Shown here piece after piece: positions 27,041 through 37,069 of a stretch of 64,000 nt of DNA. The notes beneath the pieces are model-generated. The model made no database searches. It saw only the letters and a list, made by a program, of their open reading frames with translations, and was not told the origin of the DNA. Source of the stretch: Ignavibacteria bacterium UBA2373 (GTDB taxonomy: Bacteria > Bacteroidota > Ignavibacteria > Kapaibacteriales > UBA961); assembly GCA_002344005.1 (NCBI GenBank), contig DDTD01000028.1, positions 12,097-76,096 of the forward strand, read 5' to 3'. Every line of letters begins with the position of its first letter. The stretch's first letter is position 1. The position numbers were made by a program, and so were the translations under genes.

Positions 27041-28585
27041 ATGAGTTCTCAGCATAAAATTACTAACGCTTTACTCAGCGTTTCCGACAAAACAGGCATC
27101 GTGGAATTGGCACAAGAGCTTCATTCTCTGGGCATCAATATTATCTCGACGGGTGGCACCGCAGCTTTGCTTTCACAGCAAGGTATTCCCGTCAAAAGCG
27201 TTTCTTCCATAACTGATTTTCCCGAAATTATGGATGGGCGAGTAAAAACATTACATCCGAAAATTCATGGAGGTTTATTAGGTGTATTAGACAATGAAGA
27301 ACATCGTAGTGCAATGGAACATCACGGTATTGAATCCATAGATTTAGTAATCATCAATTTATATCCCTTTGAAAAAACAGTACAGAACCCGCAATCAAGT
27401 CATGAAGAAATTATCGAAAATATTGACATTGGCGGTCCGGCAATGGTAAGGGCTTCCGCAAAAAATTATTTGTGGACAGCAATTGTAGTAAATCCCGACC
27501 GTTACGGAGAAATTATTTCTGACTTACAAGCAACAGGAACTCTTGACTCGAATTTGCGTTTACAACTTGCCCGTGAAGCATTTGAACATACAAGCTTTTA
27601 TGATGGATTAATTGCCGAATATTTACGAAAAAAAGATAATTCATCATTACCAAATCAATTAACAATACCATTGAAAAAAAATCAAGAGCTGCGCTATGGT
27701 GAAAATCCTCATCAAGAAGCAGTACTCTATGGTAATTTTTCAGAAATATTTACCCAACTTCATGGTAAAGAATTATCGTACAATAATATTGTTGATATTG
27801 ATGCTGCTTCTAAATTAGCATTAGAATTTGATGAGCCGACCGTTGTTATTGTAAAACACACCAATCCATGCGGAGTGGGTTCAGCCACAACATTAACCGA
27901 AGCATATCATAAAGCTTATGCAACCGATACGGTGTCGCCTTTTGGCGGAATTATTGCCGTTAATCGTGAAATTGATTTGGAATTTGCAGAAACCGTGCAT
28001 GGCTTATTTTCGGAAGTGCTTATTGCACCTTCATTTACAGATGAGGCACTCGAGCGTTTACAAAAAAAACGCGATCGCCGTTTAATGACAGTTAATTATG
28101 ATGCTTTACGCGCATCATTGCAATTTACTCTTAAATCCATTGCCGGAGGAATATTAATTCAAAGTGAAGACAAAGAACTTTTGGATTCGGGAGCATTAAA
28201 AGTAGTAACGGAAAAACAACCGACACCCGACCAATATGCCGCTATGATATTTGCATGGAAAATTGCAAAACATGTAAAATCTAATGCAATAATTTATGCT
28301 CTTTCCGACCGTACATTAGCAATTGGTGCCGGACAAATGTCACGTGTAGATTCGGCAAGAATAGCAGTGAAAAAAGCACAGGATGCCGGTATTTCCTTAC
28401 AGGGTTGTGCAGTTGCTTCAGATGCATTTTTTCCTTTTGCTGACGGTTTATTACAAGCTGTGGAAGCAGGTGCCCATTGTGTTATTCAACCCGGTGGCTC
28501 AGTGCGCGATGAAGAAGTGATTGAAGCTGCAAATAAAAGTGGTATTACGATGCTCTTTACCGGAATGAGACATTTTAGACATTAA
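27041..28585 (+). CDS. purH: bifunctional AICAR formyltransferase / IMP cyclohydrolase
   Basis: PurH carries out the last two steps of purine synthesis, formylating AICAR and closing the ring to IMP. The N-terminal MGS-like cyclohydrolase domain shows 'STGGTAALLSQQGIPVKSV' and 'DGRVKTLHPKIHGG'. The formyltransferase domain shows 'RYGENPHQEAVLY', 'VVIVKHTNPCGVG' and 'FFPFADGLLQAVEAGA'. The 514-residue length fits the family. It is a single-gene unit with its own terminator; guaB, which uses the product IMP, is elsewhere in this window at 53.5 kb. Confidence 0.97.
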   Translation: MSSQHKITNALLSVSDKTGIVELAQELHSLGINIISTGGTAALLSQQGIPVKSVSSITDFPEIMDGRVKTLHPKIHGGLLGVLDNEEHRSAMEHHGIESIDLVIINLYPFEKTVQNPQSSHEEIIENIDIGGPAMVRASAKNYLWTAIVVNPDRYGEIISDLQATGTLDSNLRLQLAREAFEHTSFYDGLIAEYLRKKDNSSLPNQLTIPLKKNQELRYGENPHQEAVLYGNFSEIFTQLHGKELSYNNIVDIDAASKLALEFDEPTVVIVKHTNPCGVGSATTLTEAYHKAYATDTVSPFGGIIAVNREIDLEFAETVHGLFSEVLIAPSFTDEALERLQKKRDRRLMTVNYDALRASLQFTLKSIAGGILIQSEDKELLDSGALKVVTEKQPTPDQYAAMIFAWKIAKHVKSNAIIYALSDRTLAIGAGQMSRVDSARIAVKKAQDAGISLQGCAVASDAFFPFADGLLQAVEAGAHCVIQPGGSVRDEEVIEAANKSGITMLFTGMRHFRH

Positions 28586-28608
28586 GTCAAATACACAACA
28601 AAATTCCC

Positions 28609-28638
28609 AAAAAGCGATGCTGAAAAGTATCGCTTTTT
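28609..28638. terminator. terminator between purH and the ROK kinase gene
   Basis: AAAAAGCGAT and ATCGCTTTTT form a perfect stem around ten bases, followed on the plus strand by more T and on the minus strand by A/T sequence. It serves the convergent purH and ROK genes. Confidence 0.85.
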
Positions 28639-28648
28639 TTTTGACAAA

Positions 28649-29608
28649 TCATATATTCATATAATGTTGTTTGCCGAGCATAGCCGCACCCACAATACCG
28701 GCATTATTGCTGAAATGTGCTGTGCGGACTTCCACTTTTCGCGCTATCGTGGGCAATGAACGATATTGTAAAGTATTGCGTACAGTATCAAGCAATAAAG
28801 GATGCGCTTTCGATATACCGCCACCCACAACAACAATGTGCATATCTAATATTGCTAATATACCTGCCAATCCCAAACCCAGCCAATGTCCGGATAATTC
28901 AAAACATCGTATTGATGCTTCATCATTATGTTCAATACCCAATGAAATATGTTCAACATCAAGAGAATCGGCAAATTGATGTAAATATGATTGCGGATAT
29001 TGTTGAAGTATTTTTTTTGCCGTAGCAATAATTCCCAATCTTCCAACGCGTTCTTCTAATGTTCCTGCACGGAATAATCTATTATCTTTTTTCATCGTAT
29101 CTGTTGGTTCATCGTGAATATCAATAACAATATGCCCAATTTCTCCGGCACCTCCCTGTTCGCCGGAATAAATTCGATTATTGACAATAATTCCTCCTCC
29201 TACGCCGGTGCCAAGTGTCACATACAGAAAATGGGAAGTATCTTTGCCGGCTCCTAATTCACTTTCAGCCAATGCAGCCACATTCGCATCATTATCAATA
29301 ATAATCGGTACAGCGGAATATTGCTGTACAATAGTTGTAAGAGGTACGATATCCCAACCGGGTAAATTTGCCGGATAATAGACACAACCATCCTTTGGAT
29401 TAACCACCGCAGGAAAACCGATACCGACAGAAAGTAACGATGGAAATTCTTCGTTCATTGTACGGATTATACCCTGAATATCGGATATCATTTTTTCTTT
29501 TCCCCGTGCGGCATCGGTATGAATAGCATTTTGGAAAACAATTGATCCATCATCAAGGACAATACCGTATTTTATGGTAGTACCGCCAATATCTATACCT
29601 GCATACAT
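28649..29608 (-). CDS. ROK-family sugar kinase (glucokinase-like)
   Basis: ROK kinases phosphorylate glucose or N-acetylated hexoses with ATP. The phosphate-binding motif is 'GIDIGGTTIKYGIV', the catalytic Asp is in 'IIDNDANVAALAE', and 'VTLGTGVGGGIIVN' plus 'GAGEIGHIVID' complete the active site. The usual zinc-binding CxCGxxGCxE segment is absent: the corresponding stretch reads 'LFRAGTLEERVG', retaining Glu but no Cys. The 319-residue length is normal. It is a minus-strand gene behind the purH terminator, possibly transcribed with the unknown gene at 29655 (46-base gap). The sugar substrate is not determinable. Confidence 0.9.
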   Translation of the reverse strand: MYAGIDIGGTTIKYGIVLDDGSIVFQNAIHTDAARGKEKMISDIQGIIRTMNEEFPSLLSVGIGFPAVVNPKDGCVYYPANLPGWDIVPLTTIVQQYSAVPIIIDNDANVAALAESELGAGKDTSHFLYVTLGTGVGGGIIVNNRIYSGEQGGAGEIGHIVIDIHDEPTDTMKKDNRLFRAGTLEERVGRLGIIATAKKILQQYPQSYLHQFADSLDVEHISLGIEHNDEASIRCFELSGHWLGLGLAGILAILDMHIVVVGGGISKAHPLLLDTVRNTLQYRSLPTIARKVEVRTAHFSNNAGIVGAAMLGKQHYMNI

Positions 29609-29654
29609 TATATACCCTATTTTAATTATTGATTATGAAGTGATGAATAATTTA

Positions 29655-30251
29655 TTACAATTCCATATAAGCAGACAATTCTGCTGATGTTCTCAAATGG
29701 ATAAGAATGCGATCTTCGACAAGTTCATGTACTGCTTTCTTAGCATCACGCAAAGGGACATTGTGAATATAGGAAAAACGCCAAATATCAATCGGAGCCG
29801 TATATATTTCCCATGCCAATAATTGACTTAGCGACAATGATGATTCCGAAAGAATTTTGTTCTCAATTGCTTGAATAAAATCATCGGATTCGCCCTTGAT
29901 AAAATGTTCTGACGTAAAATAATAATTATCCGTTGTCATCAAATCACAAATTGGGAAACCTCTATTATGTTGCAATATATCAGTCAACAGCGATATGCTG
30001 ACAATATATGGTTCATCATGCGCATCCGTTTTCCATAGATCATCCCATACCTCGGGTGCTATACTTTGCAACCATTGAAAAAAAGCAATTTCGGATTCGG
30101 GTAATTGCATGAATGTATGTGAATGAAAATGAGAAATGATGGCTTTACTATTTGTCGTATTAATAAATCCAAAAATTTCCGACGGCACTATAAGTATATC
30201 AGATTGTTGTTTTTGGGTTTCAAACCATGTAAGGAGTTCTTGTGTGTTCAT
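29655..30251 (-). CDS. cytoplasmic protein of unknown function (198 aa)
   Basis: No signal peptide or membrane segment. Composition is that of a soluble globular protein, for example 'WFETQKQQSDILIVPSEIFG' and 'WEIYTAPIDIWRFSYIHNV'; the C-terminal third (LRDAKKAVHELVEDRILIHL) has the look of a helix-turn-helix or winged-helix region, but this is uncertain. It starts 12 bases after the stop of the truncated TPR kinase gene, so the two are probably translated together. No family was recognised. Confidence 0.7.
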   Translation of the reverse strand: MNTQELLTWFETQKQQSDILIVPSEIFGFINTTNSKAIISHFHSHTFMQLPESEIAFFQWLQSIAPEVWDDLWKTDAHDEPYIVSISLLTDILQHNRGFPICDLMTTDNYYFTSEHFIKGESDDFIQAIENKILSESSLSLSQLLAWEIYTAPIDIWRFSYIHNVPLRDAKKAVHELVEDRILIHLRTSAELSAYMEL

Positions 30252-30263
30252 TGTATAAATATG

Positions 30264-32075
30264 TTATTGTTCTACTGTAAAAATTTTAATATTAACCTTT
30301 GAATCATACGGTGAGAATTTTATTGCATTTGACAATACATTATCAATAATTTCCTCAAAAAGAATCATATCAACTTCAGCAACAGCTTGTGTTGAAGCAT
30401 CAACATGTATTGATATGTTTTTTTCATTGGCAACGGGTACAAAATTATCCACAACTTTATTTATTATTGTCGCAAGATTGTGTTGTTCCATGATGGGTTT
30501 CATTGTTCTTGACTCCATCGTAAACATATCCACCATTTTTTTAATTATCTGCGTCATGTGATCAGTATATTTCTTTATTCTTTGCAATACAAGAATCATA
30601 TCATCCGTAGATATTTTTCGACTATTGCTCAATGCACCCGAAACCGTAAGTGTTATCGCCGTCAGTGGATTACGCAAATCATGAACAACTATACCGAAAA
30701 TATCATTTTTCTCTTTATTTATTATTTCCAATTGCTCAATGGCTTCATTTAACTCAGCATTAGTCAATGACAATGACCGGCTAAGATTATCAGCATCTTT
30801 GTAAGCTTGCGCAAGTTCTATATTACGTAAACGGTAAATCTCGTTTTCTTTTTTCGTAGATTCTACTTGATGTAATATTTGTAAATTTCTAAGTCGTTCG
30901 GCACTGTGCTGATTAAACACACGTTCATGCAGATCATGATATAATCGTGAATGATATAAAGCACGTTCAAAATTTTTCAATTTTTCACACACTATAGAAT
31001 ATTGCTGATGGAATGAACGTAAGAGAGTAAGTGACTGAAGATTTTCGGCTTTCTGCTGTATGTTATCTAATATTGATTGTGCATCCTCATATCGTTGTAA
31101 ATGAATAAATACATCACATTGCGCCACCACAGTTTCAATAAGTCCTTTTGTATTACCTGTTTTTGTTCGTATCTTCAATGAATGTGCAAAATATTCAAGA
31201 GCATAAGTATAATCTGCAGCTTTTTTTTCTATTAATCCTAAAAGATATAATGCGGATGCTTCTCCATCAAGATTACCTAAATATATGGCAACTTGTAAAG
31301 CTACATTGGCATGATCACGTGCTTTTTCCACATCACCTAATGAAAGATACTGTGTTGCAAGATCACATAATGTTTGTACCTGACCTTGTTTATTATTGGT
31401 TGCTATTTTACGTGCCAAACTTTTTTGCAAATATTCAACAGCTTGTTCGGTATCACCTATTACGCCATAGACATTACCTATATTCGATAAAGAAACAGCA
31501 ATACCATGCTCATCATTGATTTTCTCACGCAACAATAAACTTTGCATAAAATATTCATGGGCATTAGTGACATCGCCAAGTGCTAAATACACATTACCAA
31601 TATTCATCAATGACGTTGCAGTCAAAGCATCATCGTGGATTGATTGACGCAATGCCAAACTCTCTGTGTGCTGATACAAAGCTTTGACATAATCCCCTTG
31701 CGCAATAGCTACAGCTCCCATGGTATTCATTGCAAAAGATTGTCCTTTTATATCACCTATTTCTTTTGCTATTTCTAAAGCGCGAGAACTTATTGTGAGA
31801 GCTTCTTGATATTGTGCTAATCTATAGAGCGTTGCACCACGTACTAATAATGCTTCTTTTTCTATTTCCAACTTTGCTTCATAATCACCAATATACTGTT
31901 GTGCAAAATAGACAAGAGCGGCAACAATACCATCCGCTTTTTGAGGGTCTGTATTGAGCATAGTTTCGGCTATCTTACATTGACGTAAACAGAAGTCTTT
32001 GCTCTCTTCCTCAGTTGATGCCAACTCATGATTCCAAGAGTTAATAAGAGTCTGAATGTTTGATTGTTCCGTCAT
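30264..32075 (-). CDS. TPR-containing histidine kinase lacking most of its ATPase domain
   Basis: The 603-residue protein has about six to seven tetratricopeptide units of 40 residues (about 90-370; 'SLSNIGNVYGVIGDTEQAVE' is typical), then a coiled coil (395-455) and a HisKA dimerisation domain with the phosphorylatable His at about 465 ('GIVVHDLRNPLTAI'). The ATP-binding domain reaches the N box ('EIIDNVLSNAIKFSPYDSKV') and stops 14 residues later, so the G1, F and G2 boxes are missing. No continuation exists in other frames before the next gene. The start is placed at ATG 32073-32075 (MTEQSNIQTLINSW), preceded by AAAG. Intact relatives are cytoplasmic sensor kinases; autokinase activity here is doubtful. 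Confidence 0.85.
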   Translation of the reverse strand: MTEQSNIQTLINSWNHELASTEEESKDFCLRQCKIAETMLNTDPQKADGIVAALVYFAQQYIGDYEAKLEIEKEALLVRGATLYRLAQYQEALTISSRALEIAKEIGDIKGQSFAMNTMGAVAIAQGDYVKALYQHTESLALRQSIHDDALTATSLMNIGNVYLALGDVTNAHEYFMQSLLLREKINDEHGIAVSLSNIGNVYGVIGDTEQAVEYLQKSLARKIATNNKQGQVQTLCDLATQYLSLGDVEKARDHANVALQVAIYLGNLDGEASALYLLGLIEKKAADYTYALEYFAHSLKIRTKTGNTKGLIETVVAQCDVFIHLQRYEDAQSILDNIQQKAENLQSLTLLRSFHQQYSIVCEKLKNFERALYHSRLYHDLHERVFNQHSAERLRNLQILHQVESTKKENEIYRLRNIELAQAYKDADNLSRSLSLTNAELNEAIEQLEIINKEKNDIFGIVVHDLRNPLTAITLTVSGALSNSRKISTDDMILVLQRIKKYTDHMTQIIKKMVDMFTMESRTMKPIMEQHNLATIINKVVDNFVPVANEKNISIHVDASTQAVAEVDMILFEEIIDNVLSNAIKFSPYDSKVNIKIFTVEQ

Positions 32076-32116
32076 ACTATATCGCTTTAGAGTATCACAA
32101 CATTTCAAAAATACAT

Positions 32117-32152
32117 AAGGGCGACAAAACTCCATAGAGTTTTGTCGCCCTT
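32117..32152 (-). terminator. strong terminator after the 1,546-residue cargo gene
   Basis: AAGGGCGACAAAACTC and GAGTTTTGTCGCCCTT form a perfect 16-bp stem with a four-base loop; T-rich sequence follows on the minus strand. It lies between the secreted-protein gene and the TPR kinase gene, both on the minus strand. Confidence 0.85.
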
Positions 32153-32173
32153 CATAATCAATGTGAACGAATT

Positions 32174-35100
32174 TTATGGAATAAAGACTATGGGAACAAC
32201 CATACGTTTTGTTCCTATCTCGACTGCACAATAGTATGCTCCACTAACCAAATCAAGCGCTTCTGCCGACAATTCAATAGTCTCACGCATTTGTGTTGCT
32301 ACGCCTTCTTGTGTATGCACTATTCTGCCTGCTGCATCATAGATACGAAGAGTATATGGGGCAGCTTGACGTGCAGCAAAACTAAGTTGTGCTGTCGTTG
32401 AAGCCGGATTCGGCGTAATAGATATATCATTTGATTCGCCATAACTCATATCCTCTACACTTGTCGGTACAATCTTCACACGCACCGATTTTGAAATAAC
32501 GGAATCACATACATTGCGTGCAACACAATAATAGGTGCCCGAATCTGCAAAAGTAATATTGTTTTTGAAAAATGGGTTTAATGTTTCATTTTGCAAAGGA
32601 ACACCATTTTTATACCATTGATAGGTAATAGGAATTTGTCCGCCAGCCGGTATATTAATCACTAATTGCGTACCCGGATTAGCAATAATTTGTGCAGGTG
32701 GTTCTATGAGAAATTTTGCAGGATCAATTAAACCGACAGTAGCATTAGCAGAAGTTACTGTACCGCAGTCTCCGGTAACAACAACGCGATATTGACCAAT
32801 ATTTTGTTCATTAAGATTATTAATTGTGAGCGTAGCTGTTGTTGCTCCTGCAATATTCTGTTCATTAAGTTGCCATTGATAACGTATTGCTGCTCCTTGT
32901 GCTCCTACTGTAAGAGTCACGGGTTTGCCGGGGCAGGCATTAACATTACTCGGGGCTGTCACAATAGATGTTGCTTTTTTCAAAATTACACGCACAGGAT
33001 TGGAAATAAATTCGCTATTTAATTCTTGAATACGCACATATAATGTATATGCCCCAAGAGTATCCGCTGAACTCACTGCATTAATGGTCAATACAGGTGA
33101 TGCTGTTCCCGTTACACGACCATCATCAGTAATAGGAGTGCCATTGCGTCGCCATTGATATATGATCGTCGGATTTGTCACATTCGTTTTTACCTCTGTT
33201 GTTAACTGTACTCTTTCATTCGCACACACTTCCGCATCTTGCGGCTGAATGCTAAATGTTCCACCGGGTAATAACAATGAGAAATATGCTGAAGTATCAG
33301 ATCCGCAAGCACCATCAACAATCACACGATATGTACGACCGGTATCGGATGGCTGCACGGATAATATTTGAAGAACTGGCGTACCTTGACCGGAAATTCT
33401 TTGTGAATTTTGAAGAACAGTTGTACCGCGTAACCATGTATAACGCACTTTGCCTAAAGAAATAATCGGTGCAGCTTCTGCCAAAACTTCAAAACGTGCA
33501 TTATCACCGGTCAACAAATAACTTGGTAAAGGATCGCGTAAGATTTCTGTTTTTGTTGTAACACTTAATTGCCCAATGGATGAATATATTGTATCGGCAC
33601 CTGAATTTCCGGAAACGATACAACGATAAAACCCATCATTATCGTATGTTACGTTTCTCAATACTAATCTGCTTCGTGTTGAATCCATGATATTTACACC
33701 ATTTTTTTGCCATTGATAATTCAAAACTCCCGCATTAGTAATTGTACCCTCTATTTCAAAAACAACATTATCACCTGCGCACGCTACTGTACGTTGTGGT
33801 TGTTTTGTTAATGTAATCATCGGAATAATCTCATCAGCTCCGCGATAATAGTTTCTGCGCATCTGATTATCAATATCCTGTGGAACAATGGCAGCAATAG
33901 TCGGCGTACCATACAACGTTTCATCAACGAAAGTTAAATGCACTCCATCCGCAGCAAATGTTGTATTACGAGCAACAGAATTAATATCAATTGATTTATC
34001 ATTACGCAGTTCTTGCAAACTATATATTGTATCAACTGTCATCCCATTATTCCAACGGGAAAGGATTGGACCATTTGTGTAAAGATTATTAAAATCAGAT
34101 GCAATGAGTGGGTTCGTCATTGCATACTCTATGTCCAATACTCTCCCACCGCCTGAATTATAGAATATATTATTTAGTAATTGAACACCGCTGCCATTTT
34201 CAATCAGCAAAGATGCTTGACTTCTATCTGTAGATGCATTATTTACTGTATTATGATAAAGCGAACAATTATGAGAATTAAAAACAATAATACCATACGA
34301 TTCTTGTGTAGTGGCATTACCGATTTTCACCATATTATTAGCAAACAATGACGGAGAAGTGACCAATGATTCTAAACTCGATGCAACAATACCTGCACCC
34401 GAAGGAATATTACTAATATTATTTTGAGTCACTGTCGCAGAACCGGAAGAATTACTAACAGAAAGTCCGATGACAGAATTTGAATTTGTCTTTACAGTAT
34501 TTTTAGTAATAATCGGTGAGATAATATCTGATAGAGAAAGACCATGTGTTGTAAAATTTTGTACAGTATTCGATTCGATGATAATATTACTTCTATCAAC
34601 AGCACTTTCAGCTAAATCAAAACCAATTGCGCCACGTGTAAATGTACAATTACGCACTATTAATGAATCACAAATATTATTATCTGCAACAACAAAATTA
34701 TTATCCGCAGATAAAGTATTGGCAGCAACTGTAAATTGACATCCTTCCAATCGTATTGCACGTGTATTATTATTCAGCAATGCAACACGAGAAAATGCGC
34801 TTGTACCTGTACTTGTAAAATTAATATTGGTAAATGTCAGCCAGTCAGCACCACTAATCATCAAAGCATAATTATTATTAGGATAAATCGCATTGTAAGA
34901 AATTACCGGATTTGTTGTTTGATTATCATCACGGCGAAATTCTATACGACGACGTTCGCCTGTTAATCCGGGAATAGTTGTTATTTCCCATGGACCTTCA
35001 TAATTACCCGAACGAATATTCATTGTAACACGTCCCAAAACACCGGCAATGTGGAGATATTCATTAGCAAGTTGAACTGATCCAAAATCAGGCGCAGAAC

Positions 35101-36811
35101 CACCGACTGTATATTCTCCGGTAGATAAACCGGGACCTCTTTGCACAGTACGCGCATCGTTTATATCATTATTATCTGTTAAGCCATTTGGAAATAGAGT
35201 TGTAGCAGTTATTGAAGATAATGTTTTTGCCGGAAATGACGGTGTACCTAAAATTACTGTCGCCGTTTGCCCGGGTTCAATAGCTGTTGTATGGCGTACA
35301 GTTGTTTGTGGCGTTCCATTAAATGTCCAACTGATGCGAACAGAATCCAAACGTTGTGTTCCATAATTTTTTACCATTACGCTGACTTGTTGCCCACCTT
35401 GTGCAAACGGTATTGTTGGGGTAAGAATTGATGTCACACCCGCATCAATACCCGATATAGCAGACAAACGAGCTACAAAAGCATCATCAGCTCCATTACC
35501 ACCAAGAATGATTTGATCAAATGTACTTCTAAAGAATGTTGTACCTGTATAATACGATTCACCACCGTCACCGGCAGCAACACCATTACCTGCATCATCA
35601 GATTCACCACCGGCAGAGCGAGCAAATTCGAGTACACCTGCTGAAGTATATTTCATTGCAAATACATCTGTACCTCCGGCATGAGTAAGAGCGATTGCTC
35701 CTTGCGAATATGGAGCTGAAAATATGCCCGTGGCATACATTGCATTTACTGCGTCTGTCCCAACTCCCATTACAGCATTAGCACCTGCGCCACCGATACG
35801 CACAGCCCAATCAGGCACGCCACTTAGGGTATCAATACGTACCATAAAGCCACCGGATGTACCCGGTCTTGCTAAAGCAGTTGAAGCAAAATTAATAGTA
35901 TCACTTTTGAATGATCCGCCAAGTACCAATCGCCGATTTGGTGTCAAAGCCATATCATTAATCATATCGTCTTGGGCACGTCCCCAATGACGCACCCATT
36001 GAAATGCACCCGTTGAAGAATATTTTGCCACAAAAGCATCATGACCACCGGCGGAAACAATAGTGCCAACTTGTTTTAAGGAATCCGTAAATGATCCGCC
36101 AATATATACGGCAGATGCTGTGGCAACAATATCAAGAGCGGAAGCCATACTTGTGGAACCACCTTGTTTTGACCATTGTTCTGTACCATTAAGATTATAT
36201 GAAGCAACGAAGAAATCTGTTTTACCAACCGCACGCATCATAGCAAGATTACCAAATCGGGTCGAGTCTTTAAAGGAACCGCTGATATAAAGACTATTGC
36301 CCGCAACAGTTATACCTTCAGCTGTATCATCTTGTGCAGACCCTGCTCTTTTAACCCATTGCAACACACCGTTAGTATTGTACTTAGCAACAAATATGTC
36401 ACGACCGCCGGCACTGACAAGTTGCTGTAGCCCAAAAGTAGCAGTACCGCTAAACCAGCCGGTAACATAGACATCGCCATCGGCACTTACAGCCAAAGCA
36501 GTTGCTCTATCATCGCCCGACCCACCTGCTTTTTGCGCCCAAACAGCTTGTCCTTGTTGGGTAAAACGCCCTACATACATATCACTGCCACCGGATGAAG
36601 TCAGAAGAGCTGCTCCCATAATTGTTGTAGCGGAAAAACTTCCGCATGAAAAAACACTTGCCCCATTTACTTCAATGGCTGCTCCGAACTCTGTACCAAT
36701 ACCACCATACCGTTGGGCATTCTGCCATGTCGGTTCTTGTGATCTGGTCGAAACAATTGCGCCAAAAAGCATTATACATGCCAATAGCATCCTACGTGTC
36801 GTGTGTTTCAT
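32174..36811 (-). CDS. mosaic secreted protein: SBBP propeller, beta-helix, Ig domains and T9SS CTD
   Basis: About 1,545 residues. The start is placed at ATG 36809-36811 (MKHTTRRMLLACIMLFGAIV), giving a signal peptide; the frame opens 14 codons earlier. Residues about 30-470 are SBBP-type propeller repeats (recurrent 'GGSGDDRATALAVSADGDVY' and 'GGRDIFVAKYNTNGVLQW'). A CARDB-like domain (480-570) and a right-handed beta-helix region (575-960, 'NNTRAIRLEGCQFTVAANTL') follow. Then come about four Ig-like domains (1060-1450, 'NYQWQKNGVNI'), and a terminal T9SS sorting domain ('ITPNPASTTAQLSFAARQAA' to 'VVPIVFIP'). Such combinations are typical of surface or adhesion proteins. The target is unknown. 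A strong terminator follows the stop. Confidence 0.88.
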   Translation of the reverse strand: MKHTTRRMLLACIMLFGAIVSTRSQEPTWQNAQRYGGIGTEFGAAIEVNGASVFSCGSFSATTIMGAALLTSSGGSDMYVGRFTQQGQAVWAQKAGGSGDDRATALAVSADGDVYVTGWFSGTATFGLQQLVSAGGRDIFVAKYNTNGVLQWVKRAGSAQDDTAEGITVAGNSLYISGSFKDSTRFGNLAMMRAVGKTDFFVASYNLNGTEQWSKQGGSTSMASALDIVATASAVYIGGSFTDSLKQVGTIVSAGGHDAFVAKYSSTGAFQWVRHWGRAQDDMINDMALTPNRRLVLGGSFKSDTINFASTALARPGTSGGFMVRIDTLSGVPDWAVRIGGAGANAVMGVGTDAVNAMYATGIFSAPYSQGAIALTHAGGTDVFAMKYTSAGVLEFARSAGGESDDAGNGVAAGDGGESYYTGTTFFRSTFDQIILGGNGADDAFVARLSAISGIDAGVTSILTPTIPFAQGGQQVSVMVKNYGTQRLDSVRISWTFNGTPQTTVRHTTAIEPGQTATVILGTPSFPAKTLSSITATTLFPNGLTDNNDINDARTVQRGPGLSTGEYTVGGSAPDFGSVQLANEYLHIAGVLGRVTMNIRSGNYEGPWEITTIPGLTGERRRIEFRRDDNQTTNPVISYNAIYPNNNYALMISGADWLTFTNINFTSTGTSAFSRVALLNNNTRAIRLEGCQFTVAANTLSADNNFVVADNNICDSLIVRNCTFTRGAIGFDLAESAVDRSNIIIESNTVQNFTTHGLSLSDIISPIITKNTVKTNSNSVIGLSVSNSSGSATVTQNNISNIPSGAGIVASSLESLVTSPSLFANNMVKIGNATTQESYGIIVFNSHNCSLYHNTVNNASTDRSQASLLIENGSGVQLLNNIFYNSGGGRVLDIEYAMTNPLIASDFNNLYTNGPILSRWNNGMTVDTIYSLQELRNDKSIDINSVARNTTFAADGVHLTFVDETLYGTPTIAAIVPQDIDNQMRRNYYRGADEIIPMITLTKQPQRTVACAGDNVVFEIEGTITNAGVLNYQWQKNGVNIMDSTRSRLVLRNVTYDNDGFYRCIVSGNSGADTIYSSIGQLSVTTKTEILRDPLPSYLLTGDNARFEVLAEAAPIISLGKVRYTWLRGTTVLQNSQRISGQGTPVLQILSVQPSDTGRTYRVIVDGACGSDTSAYFSLLLPGGTFSIQPQDAEVCANERVQLTTEVKTNVTNPTIIYQWRRNGTPITDDGRVTGTASPVLTINAVSSADTLGAYTLYVRIQELNSEFISNPVRVILKKATSIVTAPSNVNACPGKPVTLTVGAQGAAIRYQWQLNEQNIAGATTATLTINNLNEQNIGQYRVVVTGDCGTVTSANATVGLIDPAKFLIEPPAQIIANPGTQLVINIPAGGQIPITYQWYKNGVPLQNETLNPFFKNNITFADSGTYYCVARNVCDSVISKSVRVKIVPTSVEDMSYGESNDISITPNPASTTAQLSFAARQAAPYTLRIYDAAGRIVHTQEGVATQMRETIELSAEALDLVSGAYYCAVEIGTKRMVVPIVFIP

Positions 36812-37069
36812 AATACTAACACTTTTATTTTGTGAAACATAAATTTTAAGCAAAATTACGGTTTTGAGAATGAAGACTTAATTTATACCTCAAAAAAACA
36901 TTTATTGTCTTCACTTTTTACTTTACAATCTATTCTATAAGATTGAATCTCGTGCAATATTATGGCAAAATTTGATTTAGCAATTATTGACATCACGCAC
37001 TATGAACATATAATCAGGTATAACACTTAAGTTTAGGTATAGAAACCACCCATCATCTATTCAAAACCT

